From: Balaenoptera acutorostrata
Lineage: Eukaryota; Chordata; Mammalia; Artiodactyla; Balaenopteridae
NCBI RefSeq assembly: GCF_949987535.1
Contig: NC_080081.1
Coordinates: forward strand, 50,247,153 to 50,311,152
DNA: 64,000 bases
Direction of reading: 5' to 3'
Part shown: positions 22,560-34,974 of the stretch, piece by piece
How positions within the stretch are numbered: the first letter of the stretch is position 1
How the letters are laid out: every line of letters starts with the position of its first letter
The notes under the pieces: model-generated
Database searches by the model: none
Seen by the model: the letters and a program-made list of their open reading frames with translations, nothing else
What the model was told of the DNA's origin: nothing
Made by a program: the position numbers and the translations under genes

Positions 22560-25500
22560 GTATGGAATTTTCATATAAAATTAAATATTGCACTCCATAT
22601 ATATTTCAAAATAAACATATTATGAAAACAAAACATATTTGTGAGATCCAGTACTTATTTTATTCTCCCCATAATCAATTTGATTCTTTAAAAATATCAA
22701 ATATGACAATCACTTTAGAGCTTATTTTTAATTTTATACCACTGCTTTGCTGATGTTCTGAACATAGGCATAGACTACTCAGTGGGAGATCCAGGTACCA
22801 TCTATACCCCTAACTGATCTTACTCATGTAGATACATTAAGTTCTCAAGTACTTAATATTCAGTTATGAACTTCATGTCAAATTTATCTATTATTTATTG
22901 AGATCTCTGAAATGAAACAGTAATGAGAATTGAACTGGCATAGTTTCCTGAGAAAAACCTAAGCCAAGATACTGAAATGAAATAAAGGAAAAGAGCAAAA
23001 GAATGTAATGTTTAATAAGAGATAGTATATGGTTTTGAGATAGTATAAGAGATAGTATATGACTCTTAGGTTTTCAAAGTATTCAGTTGAGTTTATTGTG
23101 GATATTTAAAAGTGCGATAACATGCAGGGTCTGTTTTTGTCCGGTAAGGTGTGGAGCTCTGATTTTATTTTGACACCCCCTCTACTCCCCTCCCCCAGTG
23201 TTCAATAATACCTAAATGTTTTCTGGTTGGTGGAGATGAGAGCACTGTAGGAATTAAAGAGGAATATTTCTGGGACTATTTGTTTTCTTAGGTGGTCATT
23301 TTTTTTAAATCTTGGGGCTGGCCTTGTAGGCACGTGTACATTGAGACTTTTTTTTTTTTAAGGACAATTTGGTCTTAAATGAAATTAAAAGGACTACTTT
23401 TATTGAATAAAAGTATTACTAAAAATATGTGTATCTCTTAAACATAAATTATATTTTAAGTTTTCAGGGTTTTTTTAATACTTAATATACTTTTGAAAAT
23501 GCTATTGAAATTTCATGGTTATATTACATTTTATATTTGGGTTAAAGAATCTTTCATTTAACATTTCATTTTTATTTAAAATGAGTCACATATAAATTTC
23601 TCCAGTGTGGGCTATTACCAAGATTTCTTCCTGTGGAATCCTAAAAGTTCAGATATGCTAAAAATACAAGAAATTTCCCATGGGAATTTTGTTCTTTCTG
23701 GATAAGACATAAGAATATTTTACTTTCTTATGAAAAACACAATGCAACAGGTGTTAGGTTTCAGGATTCGGCGGGAATTAGAAATTAAGTTGTTTTATCC
23801 AGATTAGATACTGATTTTTTAAAAAATAATGCTCACTTTGCCTGTGGAAATTTAGCTTAATCCTATGCCATTATTTTAGATAGGCAGTAAAAGTTGTTTT
23901 AATGAGCTTTGAAAGAAAGCTAAACACTTACAATTTTTTTCCTTGAATTTTCTCTCCTTTAGCATCTTTTCTACTTATTTAAAAATAATTTTATTGATCT
24001 CCAAGAAAACTTACTGAGCTTTCTTTGGAGCTATTTTTTTTTAAGAATTCAAAATATAGAGTGATTTCTTTTACTTCTAATAAATTGTTCTTCCCCAATT
24101 GTTTTTATCCTCTCCCCCTTTTCAATTCTAAACATGTCTTTTCAAGTTCTTCTCACAGTTGCCACTTCAGACATTTGTGATTCCCCTTGTAATTTCCAGG
24201 TGCTTGGTTTCATGGATTACATGTGCTGCACAAAGCTAAAATCACTATAATCAAATGTTTAACACAGTGCTTTCAGTGGAACACAATTACAGATGATTCT
24301 GAGCATAATCCGAGGAAAGGTCAATTCACTATTTTAAATTGGAAATACTTGCAATAATGATACATATTTTTCTAAAATTCCATTACAACAATAGTCTTTT
24401 CTGCATGTTGACTTGACTTTGATAAAAGATCCATAGTTTTAACAACTATCTGAGTTACATAACAAGACTCAATTACACCAGCTGGTATTGACTGATGTAT
24501 TTAATAATGTAATAAAGATGTCAACCATGACAGAATCGGTTACTTTGATATTAGGGCAAAGTGCCATTTATTCCACAAAGTTGGCTAATAAAAATACGGC
24601 CTACTATATGATGAGACCTGTCAAGTAAATTTATGATATGCCAAATTCATAAGCTCTCAAGTATTTCTTTGGAGTTTGGCAGAACGGGCAGCCTATAGCG
24701 TGCTCTCTGTTTGTGTAAGAAACAAATACATTGAATGGAGGGTGAGCTGGCTAGTAAGTGGTCCACATTACAAGTGAGTAATTGGAAATATTTCATGTTC
24801 TATATCCATCTTTTATCAAGAATATTTTTTTTGGAGAGTTCTATATTTCACATTTAATTTTTATGTTCACTTGCAAGTTTCTCTGGTCCCACAATTCAAA
24901 GAGAGTCTGTTGAAGGGAAAATTAGAGGCTGTGATTCAGAATTCAGTGAGTCTAGTCCCTGCAGAAACTTGGCAGAGGATAGAATCAGTTCTTAGTATGC
25001 CAAATTGAGTGGCCCTGGGCCAGATGCTAATTTTGAATGCACGGCACACATCACTTTGTGTCTCGATTAAGCCATGTCTGTGACTCCCATGCAAGCCCAG
25101 CAACAGATTTTGTGCAACATATATATTAGCGTTCAGCCCATCATACATTTAATTCTAGCTTTAAACATGTAAGAGAAATCACTTCTTTTAGGCTAATAAA
25201 TTCTACCTCTTTGAAAAAAAATGAATAAGGAATTTTAATTGACGTTTTGTCCATGATTCCTTATTTAAAATTTAATAATCTCAATTTTGGTCATTTCTTA
25301 AGAAAGCACATTCAAGAAGAGAGATTTAATCTTACACAAATGTAAAAATGTGATAGGAATAGCATAAGATTTTTTTCCCCTTCCACTTTCTTCTTTAGTA
25401 TGTATTAGACAGAAATGTATTCATGAATGTGGATTTGTTCATTAAGCTAATTCAATCATCTTAGAGAAGACTAATAAAAACTGCGGAGCACAAAAAATTA

Positions 25501-26540
25501 AATGTCAGTGTGTAAAACTGGATTAAAAAGTTTTATTTGATTATCAGTATTTTCACCTTATTTGAATCATACTGCTGTTTTATCATCTGGTGACCTCACC
25601 AGAATGTTCCTGTCTGGTTTCTACGTTGGAAAAATAAAGCCGTCAGTGTATATAAGCCTTCAGAAACATGACCCTTTCCATGGAAGCAGTTTTAGCATTG
25701 TTCTTGTTTGAAGTCATTTGTAACTAAATAAATAAATAAATAAATAAATTTTTAATGTAAAAAAAATAAAGTTACTGATGTAGGTTTTTTGTTTTTTTTT
25801 GTTTTTTTAAATGGGAGTTGGAGCTACTGAGTGATAGAGAGATTAATGTACTGACCTTGACCTTGAACTGTGCCAACTTGCGCTGTTTTCAGCCAGATTA
25901 AAAAGACCACGGTGAATCAGATACAGCTGGCTCTGTGAGCTACAATAAAATATAATATTCTTGTAAATCTATTGTCTGAGAAGTATACACAAACGTCTAT
26001 ACTAATAAGTTTAAAAAAAAAAAAACAATATATGAGAAACGTTGACCTTTTATTCAGAGAAAAAAGTCCATTAGTTAAACGATTGATTTTGTGCTTAATT
26101 TTTTTCTCTGCAGCATTTTATTTCCTTTCTGTGTTCCTTTTTAGTTTGTTTTATGCCACTCTGAGTATTTAGTCACCATTGGATACTTAACAGAGAAAAG
26201 AGAGGAAAAGGCAAGGACCAAATTAGAAACTCTTTTTGAATTGCTGGCTCTTATTCCAGCCAATCTTCTTCTGGAGTTGGAAATAATGCTGTTTTCTTTT
26301 TTTTTTTTTTTGAATTTAGGGGAAAAAAAGAGTTTAGTGTAAATTATATTGTTATTTTACATCATGCTTGCTTCAGCCTAAGGGAAACACAAATTGAAAT
26401 AAAAGAAACTTTTGAAGCACAGTATGAAAAAATCTTGTTTTCATCCAACACTGGTTGACTTTGAATGGATCTAGTCTAAATTGTGGGTACCGTGGTCATA
26501 TATAATGGAGATGAGATTGGGGAGGTCTGACATCTCTTAA
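22560..26540. other. Non-coding interval, no recognisable repeat or gene
   Basis: About 4 kb of AT-rich sequence without recognisable LINE, SINE or LTR content except for homopolymer runs and an AAAT microsatellite. A long repeat-free stretch beside a developmental protocadherin gene is where conserved enhancers are often found. Conservation cannot be judged from one sequence. Confidence 0.45.
25724..25749. repeat. (AAAT)n microsatellite
   Basis: Six to seven tandem AAAT units. Confidence 0.9.
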
Positions 26541-26556
26541 TTTATTTATTCCACCA

Positions 26557-26740
26557 GTGTAATGCTAGCCACCCCCTGTTTTTATTATACCAATTTAATG
26601 CCAGCCATTTCCTGTTTTCATTAGACCATTGTAATGCTAGACTCCTACTGTTCTCATTAGTGCAGGACTGTGTAATGGCAGCCACCTCATGTTTTCATTA
26701 TAACAGAGCTGTATGGTGCCAGCTGCCACTTGTTTAACTT
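26557..26740. repeat. Degenerate five-unit minisatellite
   Basis: Five diverged copies of a unit built around GTAATGCTAGCC followed by CTGTTTTCATTA. Unit cores begin at 26559, 26595, 26631, 26672 and about 26711. The first three are spaced exactly 36 bp apart; the later ones are lengthened to about 40 bp by inserted bases such as the GCAGGACTG block at 26662-26670. Confidence 0.7.
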
Positions 26741-26744
26741 TACT

Positions 26745-29257
26745 GAGAAGCATTTGACCATGGATTACATAATTTTACAAGCTAGCAGCAAACAAGGTAA
26801 AGGCATCCCAGTTTCTGGTAAAATAGTGGTAAGTGCTTAAATGACTTATCAGCTATTAATGTGCAAGGAACAGTTGTTGGTGATGACTGGGAAACTACAA
26901 TAAACTGAGTAAACCTTTAAATGGTTTTGTTATTATTGTTGCTTTGTTGTGCTTTGTTGTGCTTAGAATTGTCTGTCTGACAATGACCTTCACCAAGATT
27001 TTACAAAGATGTATTGTGGCTATGTGTAGATAGATTTGTATTGTGCAGATGAGTCCATTTGCAATAATGGATAGCATTCATTGAGAGTTTTCTATGTGTC
27101 CAAAATGCTTCTAAGCTTTTTATGTCTTATCTCATTTATTCCTTACAATTACTTTAGAAGTTACTCTTGCACACATTTTGATGGATGGAAAATGCATCAT
27201 TTTGCAACCTCAGATCGCTGCATTATTAACTTTACCAAATAGGGTGATTGACAGATGTGTATAAGTTGGTTGAAATGATTAAAAACCGTTGTGACTTGTA
27301 ACCTGTCAGTGTTTCCTGGGAAACAAAGTCCTATCCATCTGTTAGGGGACTCTCTAAATGACTGTAATAAGTCACCTTTAAAATGGCAGCTGTCACCCTA
27401 GGATTTGAACCTTGAAGCCCCCAAAGAAAATGCATGTATATAATGATGCATGTGCTTCAATGAAAAAGGAAAGTATATCGCCAAGTTTCATGCTCTTGAT
27501 CACAGAAGGTCAGAAAGCAGTGCTTTGTTACATTAGGTTGTGATCTACAATTAGCACCCCCATCTGTCTGAGGCCAATAACAGTCAGAAAAGCAGGAGTG
27601 ATGTTGAAGGTTGGTAAGACATTCTATGTATACTTGTCTTTTACATTTTCCAAAATGAATATACCCTCACAATGAACTTTGTAGGGCTCAATATCACCTG
27701 TGGAAATTACCTTTATTGAACTGCAAGCACTGTAAAGACAAAGGAAGAGAGAAGATCAAAACAGAAAGTCAGTGCACTAGTCATGAGGGTCGAAAGCATC
27801 GGGGTCTTTCATGTTCTCCGGACTGCTGGGTTCGGTATTGCTAAGTGAGGATGGGTGGGTGAGAAGTTTCTTATATTCATTCTTTTCTTTAACTGTTTCT
27901 ATTTCTCTCTTGTTTTGGTGTTTCATCTAAAATAGGGCAGGTGGAGTCATAACATTTGCTGTGAAATAAAATGCAAATTCCACTATGCAAATAAACCATT
28001 AGAAGGTAAATTAACTTGAACAGTAGTGGTATTTCAGTGATTATATTGCTTTTTAATATAGAAAGATTCCAGCATAAATAAAACCCAGCAAGTTTCTGTA
28101 TGTGCTGGGGGGTGACTGAGTCTCACTGGAAAGAACACCTCAGAGGTTGAGGCTATGGTTTTCTCTTTCACCCCTCGAGTGCTTTTCAACATGTTCCTGG
28201 ACTGTTAGTAACACTAGCATTCACTACAGTGTATACTAGCTTTAGTTTTAACACACTTAGTGCATATTTAGCCAAGTTGTACCAAATAAAATCTCAACTG
28301 TGGATTGGCTATGATAACTACTGTTTATATTAATTATCCTGTCAATGTGCAGACTTTCAACTTTGCCACTGGAGTTCCTGTCACCCTTTTAACACATTAC
28401 CATTATTATTTTTAAACCAGAGTCATTTCAAGTTCAAATTCATGAAATGTGCATTGGAACCACCCACCCTGCCTTACAGATGGTAAAACAGAATATGTGT
28501 CAAGAGAAATAAAACTTTTAAGAAACCATTTGCACTCACCTTCCCCTCACCTCATTTAGAAAGTCAATCTGAAATTTTTTGGCATTCCACATATTACTCT
28601 GAAAGATTCGGGTAGAAAGATGTTTAAGAAATCAATAGAGGCATTCATTCTACAGCATCCAGACATATTCATGGTCACCTAGCTTCTGTTTAAACATTGC
28701 TATTCCTTGATCTGACACCTCCTACCACCATCACGTTTTTTAATACCTGGACCCACAAAGTCCTAATGTCATGGGAGTGACAGATTTCACATACAAGTTA
28801 AGGACAGGTGACTTGAGGTTGAAAGATAAATTGATCATATCATTTGACCTCTTATTCCACTGAGATAGTCCCAGAGGCAGACTCTTCCCTCCCTTTACAG
28901 CTGGGGAATTTTGTTTTACCTTCCCTTCTTAGGAAATCAGCTTTCAACTGCTTCAGAAGGAGTAAACAGCCATCCCAAGCAACACCTTTCCATTCCATGG
29001 AGATTCTTCCAATATATGTGTTACTGGTACCGATTAGAGTATGAGATAATACTCCTGCAAGAGACACTGGCCTGCCAATCTCCAGAGCAGAATATACCCA
29101 CAAGAAATTGGAAATAAGTCCTTATGCTAAGTAATTTAGGAGAATTTCCAGAACTCCTCTCAAAACTCAGGAAGAAAACATGTCAATCCATTTAATGGTC
29201 AATGTCCATTACCCAAAACCTAATGTTGTTCACTGCTCTTTCCCTAAACACCTCCTT
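26745..29257. other. Non-coding interval with one MIR-like piece, no gene seen
   Basis: A MIR-like segment lies at about 27080-27190 ('ccaaaatgcttctaagcttt', then 'atctcatttattccttacaa' and 'gatggatggaaaatg'). The rest appears unique. Short open frames around 28844-29117 overlap on both strands and carry no known domain. Confidence 0.45.
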
Positions 29258-29265
29258 TCTAAGGC

Positions 29266-29474
29266 AGAATTTCTCAACCTGGACATTAGTGATATTTTTG
29301 ACAAAATAAATCTTTGTTAGTTGGGGGGAGCACTGTATTGTGCACTGCAGGATGTTTAGTTGCTACAGATGCCAGTAGCAACCCAACTCCCCCACCTCTT
29401 AACAACCCAAATTGCCTCTATATACTGCCAAATATCCCTGGGGGGCACAACTGCCGCCAGTTGGGAACCACTAA
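29266..29474 (+). mobile_element. hAT-Charlie-type non-autonomous transposon (MER-type MITE), copy 2
   Basis: Same family as 14178-14378. It starts AGAATTTCTCAACCTGGACA and ends CAGTTGGGAACCACTA. The interior includes 'gcaggatgtttagttgctac', 'agatgccagtagcaaccc' and 'atatccctggggggcac'. A perfect 8-bp duplication, TCTAAGGC, flanks it at 29258-29265 and 29475-29482, which is diagnostic for hAT insertion. Confidence 0.88.
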
Positions 29475-30189
29475 TCTAAGGCAATTATTCCTTATTTTAG
29501 TGCCTAAATAATCAATAATTTAAATCTCCTCTCTGATATGCATGGAACATTATAGAAGCATTAAGACAGTACACCTATATCAGCCTGGAGGGCCCTGGAT
29601 GAGTGGACTCAGACAAAAATATTTAGAAATAGAATTATTCTGCCTAACAGAATTCACACAGATACCAGACTGGAAAAATCTGGGAATGTTAAAAAGCCAC
29701 TTTTCCATGGGATGAAAATCATCCATGCTCTTGGTCTTCGCCTTTCTCTTTTGTCTCTCTTTGCCTCCTAAAGCTTCAAACATGATTACAGATTTCAAAG
29801 GAAGAATTATTTCTGGGAAGTTGGAAACATACACATAAATACTCTGCTGAGGGCTTGAAGCTGAGAATTGCAAGATTCAGCAAAGTTGGCATTGCCCCTA
29901 GATGGTTGGACCCAACCCAAGAACAAGGTGCTATTAGGCAGCATCTTATAAAGAATGGATCACCAGGCAGCAGCAAGCTGTCCTAGTGTTATTTTCCGAA
30001 TTCACATTCAGCTTGGCAAGCCTTTCACAGAGCTCTCCCAGCTGGTGAGCCTAATTCAGGTATCCTCAAGTTTCTTCTTCCTTGGAATAGAAATTCACAT
30101 GACACGTCATAAACTCAGCATTCAGTACAATCCCCATCTTGACCTAACCCACCTTCCCAATCCTTTCTAGTTTTCTAATCAGAAAATAC

Positions 30190-30590
30190 TTTGACTTTAT
30201 TTAAATGTTTTTGCACACACTGCCTCTCTCTCCTTCCAGAATACATTTCCTGTACATCTCTGCTGCCAAAATCCTGTCCCACCTTAAATGCTCAATTCAA
30301 ATGCTGCCTTCTCCAAGAAGCTGTCACTGATTCCCTCCCCACCTCTCACTTCCTCTGCTGAAAGTACTTGCTCTCTCTCTCTTTCACTCTCATTTTTTAC
30401 CCACTGCAACTTGTACTTCTTTCATAGTACCAACTACAAACTGTGTTTGTGTAAATAACTTCATTTCCCAGTATATTTTAAATTTTATAGAGACAGAGAC
30501 TGCATTTTGTTAATATCTGTATGCTCCATTGTATTCAAAAACACTATACATGCTCCATAAATTAATGCTGAATTGAATTGAAATGTCACA
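30190..30590 (+). mobile_element. L2 LINE 3'-end relic
   Basis: The order of phrases follows the L2 3' region: 'gctcaattcaaatgctgcct', 'tctccaagaagctgtcactg', 'gagacagagactgcattttg', then 'tatgctccattgtattc' and 'catgctccataaattaatgc', ending in a degenerate 'gctgaattgaattg'. No coding capacity remains. Confidence 0.7.
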
Positions 30591-33500
30591 TTCTCGGGAA
30601 GGAAAATCACCAGAGAGGCCACTTCTGACCCATTCATTTATTTCTTTTTCTCCTTTGCATTAGGAACACAGATTAAATTTTAGTAGTTATCCAAAATGAA
30701 AGAAATGATGAAATATGTACAATAGTTGAATTTTCGAGGTGTTTGCGGAAAAAAGGCAGATTGAGAAATCATAAGCACATCTCAGAAGTAAGGGTCTTTT
30801 CTTATCTTCAGTCAAAGCCAAACATTTCACATGATGAGCTTTTAAAATGAGAATTTCTTAACAGATAGGAATTACTAATAACAGAGTAAGATAATTCACT
30901 TTCTTTCACTTTTTCAACTTTTCAATGAAGTAGCTAGGCACACTTGCATAAAGATTTTAACGAAGACCCTGCATGCTAACTTATTTACCACTCTTTATAC
31001 TGTTACATTCTATTATGCATTTTGTCAATTTTAATGCTCCATGTAGGTTACATCTAAAAAATGGCTAATTTTCCTATAGGTTAATAAAAGCAGTTAGAAC
31101 ATTTTGATGAGACTATTGGGTGAAACATCACTACCTCCATAATTGATCCATAAATATGAAGACATATGGAAAATACTTATATACTGATATCTATATGAAC
31201 ATATCTAATGGAAAAACAAATAGATGAGAAAGACTATATAATAGTTGATGTTGAGATAAAATTATGAAATTAAGATGAGAATAAGAGACTAGTCACATGC
31301 AAGACAGTAGATAATATTATAAAAATTAATGCTATAAAGATATATGTAAAAATCTGATTTATAATGGAAAGAATAAAATACAAATTCAAAAATCTTATGT
31401 CAAAGCAAATTATTGTATTGAAGACATTGTCTTTCAACTGCAAAAGTAAGGAGGAATAATATCAAAATATGATTTAATATTGCTAAAGAGATAGTGTTGA
31501 GATATTCAGCCGATCAATAAAATGAATGAATGAATATCTCATATCATCTATTTGAAGTTAAATTTTCAAAACATAAAATAGTGCTAAAGGTACATTAAAA
31601 TTTATTTCTGGACCTCTTGAAAGTCAGGTTGGTTTTCTGTATATTGGAAAGAGAGATATTTAAAAATGTATGAGTAAGCAAAATTCAGGAAGGATCAGAA
31701 CACTTCGCTTTTGGTTAACCAGCCTGAAAATGATAGCAATTGCTCTTTCTCTTTTTCATCAGATCATTGAAGACGGCAGTGGTATAATATTTTATCAAAT
31801 GAGGATGAGGTAAGTCATAAATAAAACAACATGTTTTTCATCCCTTAACCACATTGTTACTACTCAAATTCTGTCTTTTATTCTGTGATACTGGCTTTTG
31901 AAATGATTTGACTCTCACGCCTCTATATGTGCATATGAATCCATATATATATACGAATGTAATATTTAAATGTCCTTTCAATATTATTAGAGTTTATGTA
32001 ATTATTTCTAAGAAGCCAATTAATAATCTTATTAATTTAATATATACAAAATTTTATAATATAAAGGAATTAAATAAAGTCTATGGATTTCTTCCAGGTG
32101 AGAATATACCAACTTCATGGAAAAACAAATCTTCCATAATACTGTTTCAGAATATTTTGGAGATCATACCATCAATGCTGTGAAACATTTTTATAAATGA
32201 CAGTAAAAAATTGAGGACAATCTTAAGAGAGGCTCAATTCTTGTGATGTCTTTTCTTTTTCTTGGAGACTACAATCCCTATTCTCTATTTTCAAATTATT
32301 TAATGTTGTTATGAACTATTAACAAAGAGGGGATCTAAATTATATGATGTGACAGTCAATTTAAAGGGGAAGGCACATTACTGGCATAATTTAATGTTTT
32401 AGGGATGATAAATTTAATATATTAGAGAGGCAAGATATTAGATAAGGCAAGATTGCAGAATTCACAAAATCTGGAACAAATAGAAGAACTGGTCATTAAG
32501 TTCAAGTGTGGGCTTAAGGCTTCCAAGCTCATTGCTCTTGGATAAGTCCATTGACCTCCTTGAGCTTCAGAACCCTTAATTCTGTAATGCCTTGTAAATT
32601 TGTGAAAGTTCTCTGGGAATTGGAAAATTCTCTATAAAGAGAATTTATCAGTATTAATTTAGGCTTGTGTAATTATTCTTTTATTTGGCCTGCCTGATGC
32701 TATAAACCCTTAGGGAAATAAGAACAATTTTTATATAAGTAGTGTTGAACACCAATATTTTATACAAAATATCATGATAATCTGTGTAAGTTGAACAAAA
32801 AGAGGGTTCCAAACTTGGTTCTGTTTGTTTTTTGACAATCTTTGAAAAGTATTATGAAGTAATTTGACTGAGTATTGTAACTTCAGGAAACTAGATTTTG
32901 AAATATATATCATAATCAAAATATAGTTCATTAGGATGCTATAGATCACTTATAAGTTGTTCCTCTCAAAGTGAAATGTTTCATTTGTAAGACCAAAAAT
33001 AGAACACTTATTCCATCTAATGGGGGAGGTCAGCCTGTGTGATACAAAATTTGTAAAATCTCACTAAAATTTTCCCTCCTTTAATCAATCTTTGTACGTA
33101 AGATACTCATTAACATCTAAAATAGTTTGAAAAAACAAAGTTACTTTTTGATAACTTTCTGAAATATTAAAAAGGGGGAACAATGAAAGAAGTTGAACCC
33201 TCTTTTATAAATATTGAGAATTTAATCCCTAGTGTACAGTGGATTATCCAGAATTATTAATGTCTAACATGAACAGAAAATGATATATTTCCTTGGTGAA
33301 ACATGTGCAACCATCTCCAAAACGATCTAATAAAGAGTTTGAAGATGGTCCATCAACTTAATGATCTATTTCTCTGTGCTGTATTGATGCTAGAGTGATG
33401 TTTGAGAATTTGTTCTCTTCATATCCTACAAATGACTGTTCTCTGTGATTGTCAAATAATTGTATTTTTGAGCATATCTGTTTTAAAAAATACCAAATTT

Positions 33501-34220
33501 GAGGGGATTTAATAGCTCACTGACATGGAGTAAGCCTGTGATACATGTTCCACTCATGACTTCGTCCTCATTGCAGCCTGGCCAGGTAGGGTTGTTCATT
33601 TGCATGACTCCCTAATCTCTCAGCCCTGGTCAGATGGTTCAGGTGAGTCAATTAACAGCTTGTTTGACTCTCACACTTGAAAGCAATGAATGTCATGGTA
33701 GGCATATGTTTTTTTCTCTTCTTAAAAGTTAAATTATTTTTGTTATAAAAAGGTAACAGTATCCAGGCAATATAAGGTCAATTTCTATGTTAGCATATAT
33801 CACCTAGGCACAAGCTATAAATTCTCTGAGGATAAAATGTAATTGGCTTAGTTCTTTGTCCCTTGGGATTCTTGAACACCACGTGACACCTCAGTGGTGC
33901 TCAATGAAAAAGAAAGACATGTTAACAAATAAATGAGCAAAATAAAGAATAGATAAGCCATTTAGTATATCCCAATAAGTCTAAACTATAAAGATCTTCT
34001 TAAATATGGAAAAGCAATGCACTCTTCTTGATTTAATTTATGTTGTCAGAAGAAAAGTTAAGTTAAAAGGAAAAAGATCGACAGGGGCAGAATATTATGT
34101 TGGTTTGTAATTTAGGAGATGCAGCTCACTGAGTGTGAGATGGCAGAGATATAGGATGTGTGGAGTAGCTGAGGGAAAATGCAAACAAGCAAGAGTAATG
34201 TGTATTAGAACTTACCTCTT
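30591..34220. other. Non-coding AT-rich interval, no gene seen
   Basis: Mostly unique AT-rich DNA. A MIR-like core ('tggataagtccattgacctc', 'cttgagcttcagaaccctta') is visible at about 32530-32590 with low confidence. Open frames at 31908-32183 and 32731-32949 are AT-rich noise. Confidence 0.45.
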
Positions 34221-34224
34221 TGTT

Positions 34225-34335
34225 TCTCCCTCCAGACTGTGACCCAGGCACCATTCCTTGTTTACTCCTGGGCATAATAGCCCAGGGAAAATACACAGTA
34301 GGAATTCAATAAACGTTTGTTGAATGGGTAGAAAG
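34225..34335 (+). mobile_element. L2 LINE 3'-end relic
   Basis: 'gactgtgacccaggcacc' is followed by 'acacagtaggaattcaataa' and 'acgtttgttgaatgggtag', close to the L2 terminal consensus 'acatagtaggcgctcaataaatgtttgttgaatga'. Confidence 0.65.
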
Positions 34336-34974
34336 AGAGGCTTATTATTGTAAGGTGCCACAATAAACATGTACTTACTTTAAAATACCATTTACAAAAT
34401 GTGGTTTCATTAGTCATGTAAGCTTATGAGAGGTCTTTTAAAAATTATTTTTCTGAAGTCATTTAGGATCTTGTACCAAATTATCTTCAAACCAATCATA
34501 AATATGAAAAGCCACTAGTAACATTAGGCTATGACTCCATGGTAGTTATCTGACTAACCAACTTACCTAAGCTATCTGAAAGCCAGGTAACCCATTCCCA
34601 CTGAGGACCTAGTGACAATATTGTTAAATAAATTTTTCCAAAAGTTTATTTTACTGGCAAATAAAGAACTAGAGCACAAACAGTTGTGATACCACAGTTG
34701 CTTTCCAAAATAATTATGATCAGGGTCCCTGAGGTACGCAATGTATTAATGAATTCAAGGGAAGGCAACGCCACTATTAGTAATAGCTTTTTATTCGGAG
34801 TCCTCATTTTCCAGATAGGTCACATTAAACACAGCCATTAAACAATAGCGTTGAGATAAATCCATACAATGTATGCTGCTTTGTTGTTGTTATTCTTGTT
34901 CACCAATCACTTGGTGCAGCTAAGAACCTTATGGAGTGATGGGGCTGATACATGGGAATAGCCAACCTGCAAAA

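Noticed and set aside
26557..26740. CRISPR-like spacing of repeats
   Set aside because: Repeat cores are degenerate, there are no distinct spacers of constant length, and the organism is a mammal.
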